Assembly (NCBI GenBank): GCA_963710745.1
Contig: CAVQBP010000016.1
Span: forward strand, 186,001-250,000
DNA length: 64,000 nt
Direction of reading: 5' to 3'
Source of the DNA: CAVQBP01 sp963710745
Lineage (GTDB): Bacteria; Bacteroidota; Ignavibacteria; Ignavibacteriales; Ignavibacteriaceae
Shown here: one piece after another, positions 44,407 through 52,525 of the stretch
Position numbering within the stretch: position 1 is the stretch's first letter
Layout of the letters: each line of letters opens with the position of its first letter
The notes under the pieces: model-generated
What the model saw: only the letters and a program-made list of their open reading frames with translations
Told to the model about the DNA's origin: nothing
Databases searched by the model: none
Program-made: the position numbers and the translations under genes

Positions 44407-45081
44407 ATGACAAGCGGGATCCCCGAATATTTCGATATGCCCAGGAAAAGCGGTATGAACTGGAACCCCTATTTTTATTTTACAATTGATACTGCAATTC
44501 AAGCATCTTTAAGAAAGAAAACACTGGAATACAAACCTGGAGCTCAATGGTGTATAGCAATATTAATTATATGCTTCTGACAAAAATAATTGAAAAGATA
44601 TCAGGAGAAGCATTTTCTGAATTTGCTAAAGAGCATTTATTCGAACCGCTGGGGATGAAACATACTATAGTGAATGATGATATAACAGAAATTATAAAAA
44701 AAAGAGCTGTGGGATAATTCACCGCATTATGGCGGAAGCGGAGTTTATTCTACAATTAATGATCTCTATTTATGGGAAAAAAACATGTATACCCGGAAGT
44801 TCGGAGGTGAAGCATTTTACAATTTGATGCATAAGAGAAGGAAATTTGAGCATCCAAAAGATAATGATGCTTTCGGTTTAGTATACGGAGATTACAAGGG
44901 ATCTGAAACTATCTGGTATTCGGGAAGTGATCTACTAGGATTCAGTACTTATTGCATCCGTTTTCCAAACCAAAAATTTACTATAGTTTGCCTGTCAAAT
45001 CTAGATGATGGAAAAGCCGAAAGTTATGCAATGAAAATTATAGACATATTAGTTAATGATAATGTAATGAGATTAAGATAA
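44407..45081 (+). pseudogene. Serine beta-lactamase-like hydrolase, multiply frameshifted
   Basis: Fragments in shifting frames read TSGIPEYFDMPRKSG; then KPGAQW, YSNINYMLLTKIIEKISG (the YxN motif) and FEPLGMKHTIV; then the intact end HYGGSGVYSTINDLYLWEKN and EHPKDNDAFGLVYGD, WYSGSDLLGFSTYCIRFP, through to 45081. The family is the AmpC-like class C beta-lactamase/esterase fold. The N-terminal SxxK serine region is missing and two or more shifts lie at about 44550 and 44715. The product is dead. The tail frame of 98 codons (44785-45081) could be misannotated as a gene by itself. Confidence 0.8.
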
Positions 45082-45134
45082 AATATTTTATGTGTATAAT
45101 TAAAAATTCATCTTATCCGGATTTTTTTATAAGT

Positions 45135-45260
45135 CTACGAAACTCTTTCAATAACTTGAAATTTGCCTGTTTGATCAATTGCAAACTTAATACTTGGTGT
45201 ACTGCCATTAATAACAAGCACATAATTTTTCGTTTCTAAAAGAGTTTTATGATTAATCAT
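45135..45260 (-). pseudogene. ackA: Acetate kinase N-terminal fragment
   Basis: From ATG 45260 the 41 codons read MINHKTLLETKNYVLVINGS, then TPSIKFAIDQTGKFQVIERV and a serine before the stop. The segment NYVLVINGSTPSIKFAIDQTGK matches the AckA start (NVLVINxGSSSIKFxL), with GSTP for GSSS. The frame stops where AckA would continue for 350 residues, so this is a remnant. It lies just behind glgP and in the same direction, which suggests the operon once ended with acetate kinase. Confidence 0.75.
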
Positions 45261-45269
45261 TAAGCATCA

Positions 45270-47813
45270 TCATTTCTCCCATAATATTTGTGCAGCTTCA
45301 AGCGGAACGGCAGCACCTTTATAATATGGTATTATCCTGGCAGTATACTCTGTTGCCGGACGTGAAGATGGTACTTTTGCTCTAAAGGTGTAATCACCTG
45401 ATGAAGCCGGAGATTTACTTATGAGTTTCATCTCCTGAATTATCGGACTGTCATCGTTTGCACCATCCGCATAAAGTTCTATCTTGATAGAACCTGGTTC
45501 AAAGCTGCTCAGATGAACATCAACTTCAAATATATGTTGATTTCCTTTTGTTTCAATTCTAATATCGCCGAAATGTATTTTGTCCCAATCTTTATTGAGA
45601 GAATGCTTCCAATTAACCAGTTTTTTTCCAGTAGTACCATTGTCGGATGTACGTAATCTATAGGATGCAGCAGCAGGAAGGTAATGCCTTTCAGTATATT
45701 CTCTCACAGTCCGGTTGGCAGAAAAGCGGGGTGTCAGCAATGCCATGCTTTCCCGTACTCGTTTAATCCATTTCACAGGGATTCCGTTCTCATCCCGGTC
45801 ATAAAACTCAGGTATCAATTCATTTTCAAGAAGATTGTAAAGAGCATTTGCTTCTTGATCATCCCAAACCGGGTCGTCATTGTGTTCCTGCCCGTCTCCC
45901 AAAGCCCAGCCGACTTCGGGTGAATAAGCCTCGGCCCACCAGCCGTCCAGTTCGGATAAATTAAGTCCACCGTTTACAAGAACTTTCATACCACTTGTTC
46001 CGCTTGCTTCCCAGGGCCGTCTCGGTGTATTTATCCAAACATCTACTCCTTTAACAAGCTGTTGTGTTAATAGCATATCATAGTCACTAAGGAATACGAC
46101 TTTCCGGCGTACCTCGTTTTGCCTGATAAAATGTATCCAATCCTGAATCAATCTCTGTCCTGAAATATCTTGCGGATGTGCTTTACCTGCTATAATAAGC
46201 TGGATAGGATGCTGAGTGCCGCATAAAATTTGCTTAAGCCGCTGTGGATCATGCAGGAGCAGATTCGGTCTTTTATATGTTGCGAAACGGCGTGCAAATC
46301 CAAGGGTAAGGATGTTTGGATCAAAAATATTCTTTGCATCTTCAACCTCCTTCAAAGATGCTCCTGATTCGGTAAGTTGACGAGCTAATCGCCCACGACT
46401 ATATTCCACCAGTGATTTCACAGTAGCGTTCCGAAAATGCCAGATTCTTTCATCGGATACGAGCCGTATGTTTTCAGTAAGTTTTTCTGTAGTTCCGAGC
46501 CAACGCTCCTTTCCGCCAGCCTCAGTCCAAAGCTTGTCTGCTTCTGCAGAATCCCACGTAGGCGTATGAACGCCGTTGGTCACGTGTCCAACAGGGATTT
46601 CATTTACCGGCCATCGCGGAAAAAGAGGTTCAAACAGGCGGCGGCTGACTTTGCCATGTAACCGGCTTACGGCATTGACAGCACCGCTTCCCCGGAAAGC
46701 CAAATAGGCCATGTTGAAACTTTCAGATGGGTCGTTTGGATTACTGCGGCCCAGGCCCAGCAAATCGTTAAATGCAAATCCTAATTTGTTCTCTGCATAA
46801 CCACAAAGATATTTGCTGACAAGAACAGGTGAGTATAAATCGAAACCGGCGGCAACAGCGGTATGGGTTGTAAATAGGTTTCCAACCCGTGTTACGGCAA
46901 GTGCAGTTTCAAAAGTTTCTCCGGTCTCTTCAATATAATCTCTTGCTCGTTCTAAAACAGCGAAAGCGGCATGCCCCTCATTCAAGTGGCAGACTTCCGG
47001 CTTGATGTCGAGAGCTCTCAGTAATCTCCATCCTCCAATTCCAAGAATTATCTCTTGTTTAATCCTAAGATCCGGTCCGCCGCCATACAGCTCGCTGGTT
47101 ATTCCACGATGTGCAGGAAAGTTCGCCGCATCATTAGAGTCCAGCAAATAAAGCTTTACTCTTCCAACCTGAACCTGCCAAGCGCGCAGCCATACCGAAT
47201 ACCCGGGAAAAGTAATTTCAAGACGCAGCCAATCTCCGTTAGATTTTCGCAGGGGTGTAATCGGCAATTGTCCCGGATCGTTATATGGATATAAAGCTTG
47301 CTGTGAACCATCCTTGTCGATAATCTGTCGAAAATATCCCTGCTGGTAAAGCAAACCTACACCAATTACCGGCACACCCAGATCGCTGGCGGCTTTAAGC
47401 TGATCACCGGCAACATTACCCAGTCCTCCTGAATATATGGGCAATGCCTCACTTAGCATAAATTCCATACTAAAATAGGCAATGCAGGTTAATGGAGACT
47501 GCGGATAATTTTGCTGAAACCATGCAGGCACTTTGGATTTACGCCTCTTTATATCCAGAAGCTCATTTACTTCTTTTCGGAAACCCGTATCTGTCAAAAA
47601 GGTTTTAAGCTTTTCAGGTGCAACTGTTTGCAAAACAACCCAGGGGTTTTGTGTCATCTCCCACAATTCGGGATCTAACTGCCGCCAGAGTTTATCTCCA
47701 TAGTGATTCCACGACCAGCGCATATCCAGGGCGAGCTCGACCAGAGAATCGAATCCATCTATTTCTACAGGCCATAAATTATAAAATTTATTTGTGTTCT
47801 TTTCCTTCTTCAT
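45270..47813 (-). CDS. glgP: Alpha-glucan (glycogen) phosphorylase with DUF3417 domain
   Basis: This enzyme releases glucose-1-phosphate from glycogen or maltodextrin. The 847 residues begin with the DUF3417 segment (LALDMRWSWNHYGDKLW) that defines the thermostable TIGR02094 subfamily, followed by YFSMEFMLSEALPIYSGGLG, the HLNEGHAAF motif, KRPNLLLHDP, and the PLP-lysine region EASGTSGMKVLVNGGLNLSELDGWW near 600. The ATG at 47813 is used; TTG 47819 is two codons upstream. A C-terminal extra beta-domain (about 740-847) is longer than in GlgP of E. coli. It lies 38 bases after pgm in a leftward operon with dps and gap. Confidence 0.95.
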   Translation of the reverse strand: MKKEKNTNKFYNLWPVEIDGFDSLVELALDMRWSWNHYGDKLWRQLDPELWEMTQNPWVVLQTVAPEKLKTFLTDTGFRKEVNELLDIKRRKSKVPAWFQQNYPQSPLTCIAYFSMEFMLSEALPIYSGGLGNVAGDQLKAASDLGVPVIGVGLLYQQGYFRQIIDKDGSQQALYPYNDPGQLPITPLRKSNGDWLRLEITFPGYSVWLRAWQVQVGRVKLYLLDSNDAANFPAHRGITSELYGGGPDLRIKQEIILGIGGWRLLRALDIKPEVCHLNEGHAAFAVLERARDYIEETGETFETALAVTRVGNLFTTHTAVAAGFDLYSPVLVSKYLCGYAENKLGFAFNDLLGLGRSNPNDPSESFNMAYLAFRGSGAVNAVSRLHGKVSRRLFEPLFPRWPVNEIPVGHVTNGVHTPTWDSAEADKLWTEAGGKERWLGTTEKLTENIRLVSDERIWHFRNATVKSLVEYSRGRLARQLTESGASLKEVEDAKNIFDPNILTLGFARRFATYKRPNLLLHDPQRLKQILCGTQHPIQLIIAGKAHPQDISGQRLIQDWIHFIRQNEVRRKVVFLSDYDMLLTQQLVKGVDVWINTPRRPWEASGTSGMKVLVNGGLNLSELDGWWAEAYSPEVGWALGDGQEHNDDPVWDDQEANALYNLLENELIPEFYDRDENGIPVKWIKRVRESMALLTPRFSANRTVREYTERHYLPAAASYRLRTSDNGTTGKKLVNWKHSLNKDWDKIHFGDIRIETKGNQHIFEVDVHLSSFEPGSIKIELYADGANDDSPIIQEMKLISKSPASSGDYTFRAKVPSSRPATEYTARIIPYYKGAAVPLEAAQILWEK

Positions 47814-47851
47814 CAGCAATTTTTTGTGTTAAATAATAGGATTTCAGTATT

Positions 47852-49501
47852 CTATTCTTCCTCAATCGCACTAGTTACGATTTTTTGTGCTTCTTCCAGT
47901 ATAACATGCAAATGATCCAAGCTGCGGAAACTTTCTGCATAAATCTTATAGATGTTTTCAGTACCAGATGGGCGGGCAGCGAACCATCCGCTTTTTGTAA
48001 TTACTTTTAACCCATCTATGGAAGCATCATTAGCCGGTGCTTTCGTAATGATTTTCTCAATTTTTTCATCAGCAAGTTCATTATGTTTGATCTGCTTTGA
48101 AGTGATTATTGCCAGGCGGTTCTTTTGATCTGAAGTGGCAGGTGCATCAATGCGTTTATAATAAGTTTCCCCGAATTCACAAGTAAGCTCATCATAAATC
48201 TCACCCGGATCTTTACCGGATTTTGCTGTCATTTCCGCTGCCAGTAATGCCGGGATAAATCCGTCTTTATCTGTAGTCCAAACGCTTCCGTTCAGCCGTA
48301 AAAAAGAAGCACCGGCACTTTCTTCACCGCCGAAACCAAGTGAACCGTTGTGCAAACCATTTACAAACCATTTAAAACCAACCGGCACTTCGTAGAGCTC
48401 ACGGTCAAGTTTATTTGCCGCAAAGTCGATCATGGAACTACTCACCAGCGTCTTACCGATTGCAGATCCCTTGTGCCACATCGGACGGTTTTGAAAAAGA
48501 TACAGAATTGCTGCTGATAAATAATGATTTGGCGGAAGCAATCCGGTACTTCTGGTTACGATGCCGTGCCGGTCGTGGTCAGTGTCGCAAGCAAAGGCAA
48601 TATCAAAGCTGTCTTTTAAATCAATCAATCTCTGCATTGCATACGGTGAGGAGGGATCCATTCTAATTTGACCATCCCAATCAACCGTCATGAAACGAAA
48701 AGCCGGATCTACTTCTTTGTTAGTGATGGAAAGATTTAATCCATATTGCTCAGCAATAGGTTCCCAATAGTGAACTCCGGCGCCGCCTAATGGATCAACT
48801 CCCAGGCTTATTTTTGAATCTCTAATAATATTCATATCTATTATGTTACCGAGATCGTTTACATATGCATCGATATAATTGTGCCGGTGTATAGTTTCCG
48901 CATGAATTGCCTTTTCAAATTGCATCCTTTTAACGTTTAAAAGATCATTTTCCAAAAATTCATTAGCTTTTGTTTCTATCCAATTCGTTATGTTTTTATC
49001 TGCCGGTCCGCCGTGAGGAGGATTATACTTGAAGCCTCCGTCGCGGGGCGGATTATGTGAAGGTGTAATTACTATACCGTCCGCGAGTCCTTCTTTACGG
49101 CCGCGGTTGTAGGTAATAATCGCATGGGAGATTACCGGAGTTGGTGTATACTCGTCTTCATCTGAAATCATAACTTCAATTCCATTTGCTGCGAAAACCT
49201 CAAGAGCTGTTGCAAAAGCCGGATATGAAAGGGCATGAGTATCTATACCGAGAAAAAGCGGACCATCTATTTTCTGATAATTACGATAGATGCAAATAGC
49301 CTGACTGATTGCAAGAATATGCCTTTCATTGAATGCATTATCGAAAGCTGAACCGCGGTGTCCTGAAGTCCCGAATTTTACCCGCTGAGTGTTCACTGCC
49401 GGATCCGGTATTCTGGTATAATAAGCACTAATAAGTTTTGGTACATCAACAAGAATTTCCGGATCGGCTTTTTTACCTGCATGAATATTTATTTCCATCA
49501 T
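47852..49501 (-). CDS. pgm: Phosphoglucomutase (alpha-D-glucose-specific)
   Basis: Pgm interconverts glucose-1-phosphate and glucose-6-phosphate, directly downstream of glycogen phosphorolysis. The active serine is in VITPSHNPPRDGG near residue 145. The metal-binding loop is AFACDTDHDRHGI near 305, the sugar-binding GGEESAGASFL near 395, and the phosphate-binding loop RPSGTENIYKIY near 520. The N-terminal FGTSGHRGSAFDNAFNE matches the family. The frame is open to 49555 but that overlaps dps; the ATG pair at 49501/49498 just after AGGGAGA is the likely start, giving about 549 residues. The next gene starts 38 bases later. Confidence 0.95.
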   Translation of the reverse strand: MMEINIHAGKKADPEILVDVPKLISAYYTRIPDPAVNTQRVKFGTSGHRGSAFDNAFNERHILAISQAICIYRNYQKIDGPLFLGIDTHALSYPAFATALEVFAANGIEVMISDEDEYTPTPVISHAIITYNRGRKEGLADGIVITPSHNPPRDGGFKYNPPHGGPADKNITNWIETKANEFLENDLLNVKRMQFEKAIHAETIHRHNYIDAYVNDLGNIIDMNIIRDSKISLGVDPLGGAGVHYWEPIAEQYGLNLSITNKEVDPAFRFMTVDWDGQIRMDPSSPYAMQRLIDLKDSFDIAFACDTDHDRHGIVTRSTGLLPPNHYLSAAILYLFQNRPMWHKGSAIGKTLVSSSMIDFAANKLDRELYEVPVGFKWFVNGLHNGSLGFGGEESAGASFLRLNGSVWTTDKDGFIPALLAAEMTAKSGKDPGEIYDELTCEFGETYYKRIDAPATSDQKNRLAIITSKQIKHNELADEKIEKIITKAPANDASIDGLKVITKSGWFAARPSGTENIYKIYAESFRSLDHLHVILEEAQKIVTSAIEEE

Positions 49502-49514
49502 TCTCCCTAAAAAT

Positions 49515-49988
49515 TCATTGAAAATGTGCTCTAAGCATCCATGCCATTTTCTCATGAGTCTTTAACAAACCTGTTATAAAGTCACTGGTTCCTGCATCAT
49601 GAAATTCATTATCAATTTGAATAATATTTTCCCGGAGATGGATGATTATTACTTCATGATCAGCTAATAATTCTTCGATAAATCCATTAGCATTATTTTT
49701 ACCATTTATTTCTTCAGTAAAGTGAGTCAATTCTAAAAATAGCTTAAGAGTCGCAGGAGCATAATGTCCCAGCGTACGGATACGTTCCGCTACCCCGTCT
49801 ATTATTGCTGCTGATTGTTCATACTGCTCTTCAAAGAATTTATGCATCGGATAGAAATTATCTCCCTCGAGATTCCAGTGTGCATTAAGAGTTTTGGTAT
49901 ATAGTATAAATTCATCCGCTAAAACCTTTGATAGTAACAGTGCAGTCTCATGCAGATGTTCCGGTTTAATTCCGATTCTTGCTTCCAT
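49515..49988 (-). CDS. dps: Dps-type ferritin (DNA protection in starved cells)
   Basis: The 157-residue protein is a mini-ferritin. The ferroxidase/dimer-interface residues are visible in TLNAHWNLEGDNFYPMHKFFEEQYEQ (His and Asp/Glu) and LFLELTHFTEE. It stores iron and shields DNA against peroxide in stationary phase. No long basic N-terminal DNA-binding tail is present. It lies 23 bases downstream of gap and 13 bases upstream of pgm, so oxidative-stress protection is co-expressed with glycogen use. That operon arrangement is the unusual part; the gene itself is ordinary. Confidence 0.93.
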   Translation of the reverse strand: MEARIGIKPEHLHETALLLSKVLADEFILYTKTLNAHWNLEGDNFYPMHKFFEEQYEQSAAIIDGVAERIRTLGHYAPATLKLFLELTHFTEEINGKNNANGFIEELLADHEVIIIHLRENIIQIDNEFHDAGTSDFITGLLKTHEKMAWMLRAHFQ

Positions 49989-50011
49989 AAATCCACCATA
50001 TGTTTGTTAAA

Positions 50012-51031
50012 TTAAACTGTTACATGCTCAATTAATTTTGCCATTCTTACACCTTCTCTAACCAGTTGATTTGTATAGCCCCATTCATTATCGTACCAGC
50101 TCATAATTTTTACCAGGTCGCCGTCAACCACATGAGTCATTGTTAAATCAACTATAGATGCGTGCGAATCTTTTATGATATCAGATGAAACGATCTCTTC
50201 ATCACTTGCGTAAACAATACCTTTGTAGCGGTCTGTTCCCGCTTCTTCCTTAAATATTTTATTTATTTCTTCTACAGAAGTTTTCCTATCAGTAATAAAT
50301 ACAAGGTCGGAAATAGATCCCACCGGAACCGGCCCTCTGATAGCAACTCCGTCGAATTTATCTTTATATTGAGGAAGAGCCCTGGTTGTTGCTTTTGCTG
50401 CCCCTGTAGTAGTCGGAACAAAATTGGCAGCGGCCGCTCTGCCCCTCCGGAAATTCTTATTGGGACTATCTACAATTGACTGGGATGCGGTGTATGCATG
50501 GACTGTAGTCATTATCGCCTTTTTTATGCCAATTCTTCTCCCTAGAATTTCAACCACCGGTGTAACGCAATTTGTTGTACAGCTTGCACATGAAATAAAT
50601 TCCAGGTTCTCCTCGTTCTCAGGCTGGTTTACTCCATAAACAACAGTAACTACATCTTCACTTTTGGAAGCGGCAGAAAGTATCACGTGCCTTGCACCAG
50701 CTTTAATGTGCTTCATCATATCTTCTTTTTTTGTAAAGAAACCAGTGCATTCAAAAACGATGTCAACATCAAGCTCCTTCCAGGGAAGCTTTTCAGGATC
50801 TTTTTCCTTTAGAACTTTTATGGTCTTGCCTTCAATTATAAAGCTATCATCAGTACGTAATATTTCTTTTTCATACCTTCCATATACTGTATCATGCTTT
50901 AACAAATAGACTAAATTATCGGCGGGAACAAGATCATTTACTGCAACCAAATCGAGATCATTGTTTTCAATTATAATCTTGAAAGCTGCACGGCCTATTC
51001 TACCCAAACCATTGATTGCTACTTTTGCCAT
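50012..51031 (-). CDS. gap: Type I glyceraldehyde-3-phosphate dehydrogenase
   Basis: Gap oxidises glyceraldehyde-3-phosphate with NAD and phosphate. The 339 residues start at the ATG 51031, which has AGGAG seven bases upstream; the frame extends further to 51073 but the strand KVAINGLGRIGR must begin the protein. The nucleophile is in the signature SCASCTTNCVTP near 153, and the substrate loop is HAYTASQSIVDSPNKNFRRGRAAA. The ending WYDNEWGYTNQLV is standard. It opens the gap-dps-pgm-glgP operon. Confidence 0.97.
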   Translation of the reverse strand: MAKVAINGLGRIGRAAFKIIIENNDLDLVAVNDLVPADNLVYLLKHDTVYGRYEKEILRTDDSFIIEGKTIKVLKEKDPEKLPWKELDVDIVFECTGFFTKKEDMMKHIKAGARHVILSAASKSEDVVTVVYGVNQPENEENLEFISCASCTTNCVTPVVEILGRRIGIKKAIMTTVHAYTASQSIVDSPNKNFRRGRAAAANFVPTTTGAAKATTRALPQYKDKFDGVAIRGPVPVGSISDLVFITDRKTSVEEINKIFKEEAGTDRYKGIVYASDEEIVSSDIIKDSHASIVDLTMTHVVDGDLVKIMSWYDNEWGYTNQLVREGVRMAKLIEHVTV

Positions 51032-51112
51032 ATTATATCTCCTTTCAAAAATTTTAATTTTATTCTGAAGCAATTTTTATTACTACAGAACTTCTTTTTT
51101 TATATTTATCAT

Positions 51113-51559
51113 TTAGCTATCGGCATCAGGGGCGCCGTTCTGCTGCGCAAATTGTATGCCTTTGTAATATACCGTCGATTGCCGCCGCTCTACCCACTGG
51201 GCGCGCCAGTCAGGAGCGTCGAAGGGATCGGCGAAATATTGAGACTCATGCGACACCTTTCCATCCCGGAACTCCATGATACTCACGGTGTAGGCGCGCT
51301 TGCCTTTGTAGGTAATCACATACTCAGAAACCCAGAGATTCCCTTCTCCCGTGATCCGCCGGATCTCAAACCCTGATGGTTTACCAGGGTGATGGCTGCG
51401 AAGTGCCAGCAGGTTGAGCCGGCCGTGGATAATCTCACCCGACTGCGGATATTCGCACACAGCATCATCGTGATAGATCTCGTGCTCGGCAGCTTGATCA
51501 CCCGCAGCGGATGCCGCCCAATGTTGATCAATTGCCGTCCGAATCTTCTGCTCCATCAT
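51113..51559 (-). CDS. NTF2-like (SnoaL-type) protein, high G+C, recently acquired
   Basis: The 148-residue protein has the helical start QKIRTAIDQHWAASAAGDQA, then strands EYPQSGEIIHGRLNLLAL, SEYVITYKGKRAYTVSIMEF and RDGKVSHESQYFADPF, the typical cone-shaped NTF2/SnoaL fold. It may bind or isomerise a small hydrophobic molecule; catalytic residues are not obvious. By counting, 51121-51540 holds 236 G or C in 420 bases (56 percent), far above the flanks. The ATG has GGGAGG eight bases upstream. It sits alone between gap and a receiver gene and looks like a recent transfer from a high-G+C donor. Confidence 0.8.
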   Translation of the reverse strand: MMEQKIRTAIDQHWAASAAGDQAAEHEIYHDDAVCEYPQSGEIIHGRLNLLALRSHHPGKPSGFEIRRITGEGNLWVSEYVITYKGKRAYTVSIMEFRDGKVSHESQYFADPFDAPDWRAQWVERRQSTVYYKGIQFAQQNGAPDADS

Positions 51560-51783
51560 AAGCCTCCCATTGAGTCCGTAAAAGTTATGAATAATAAAAT
51601 GTGTTAGAGAAAACTATAACCCAGATACATTATATTTTTTTGAACATAACAAAGAATAATCGAACTAAAAAATATAAATATCTTCGTTACATTTTAATCC
51701 GGATTTTATTCCATAGTATTGCTGATCACTTCAAATCAAACTGATAACATTCTGTCAACATAAAAATTCGTCTGGATTTTTCT

Positions 51784-52161
51784 TCAAATCGATTTAAAAT
51801 TTATATTTGAAATACTTTTAATCATGTTATTATATTCAATAGGCTTTCTAATTAAGCATAAAGGATTTAAATAATAAGATGTAATTAAACTGCTGTAATC
51901 ATCAGAAGCAGTGATAAAAATATAATGAATCCTCAATATTTCCTCTAAGCGTGCAATTGCTTCAACACCATCCAGCTGTCCATCAAGAATTATATCGGAT
52001 ATTATAAGGGAAGGATGAAAAGACAATACAGATTCCATTAAGGCCTCACCTGATGTAATCACCGGATATACATGAATTCCAAGTGAAGAAAGATAAATTT
52101 TTATTTTTGAGGCGGTAAACAAGTCAGCCTCAGCTATTAAAGATGTTTTTCTATTAAACAT
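51784..52161 (-). CDS. Receiver-only response regulator
   Basis: This 125-residue single CheY-like domain uses the ATG at 52161; a GTG start is possible nine bases earlier. It has Asp in SLIISDIILDGQLDG near 52, the Thr/Ser segment FITASDDY and the Lys of CLIRKPIEY. The acidic pair near the N-terminus reads EAD. No output domain follows, so it works by phosphorelay or protein contact. It is divergent from the sigma-54 activator gene across 364 bases; a link between them is inference. Confidence 0.85.
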   Translation of the reverse strand: MFNRKTSLIAEADLFTASKIKIYLSSLGIHVYPVITSGEALMESVLSFHPSLIISDIILDGQLDGVEAIARLEEILRIHYIFITASDDYSSLITSYYLNPLCLIRKPIEYNNMIKSISNINFKSI

Positions 52162-52525
52162 TTTATGCACCAGGTTTTATTTTAAATAAAGTCATTTTAA
52201 AAGATGAATCTAGAATAACGCAATTAATTATTTGTAATTATTTTTAATTTGACATCATCGGATGTTCTTTAACTCACAAATTTTATAAATAACTCATTTC
52301 CTTCTTTTTTGCATTTTTAAAATAATTTATTTTTATTCATCGGATTTACGAAGCCAAATTGTGTACCATTCCATTTTGTTTGATTTCAATCAATCCTTAT
52401 AGTTCTCATTTATATTGATATCGGTATTTCGTTGTTTATCGATTGAATCGTCGAAATAAAAAATATCACCGATCCACTTATATAAGCGCATCCGGAAAAC
52501 TGAAGTTAACCCTCTAATTAATTTT
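52162..52525. other. Intergenic region between divergent regulators, no gene
   Basis: The 364 bases hold no gene and must contain both promoters. I found no inverted repeat or -24/-12 match. Confidence 0.5.
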
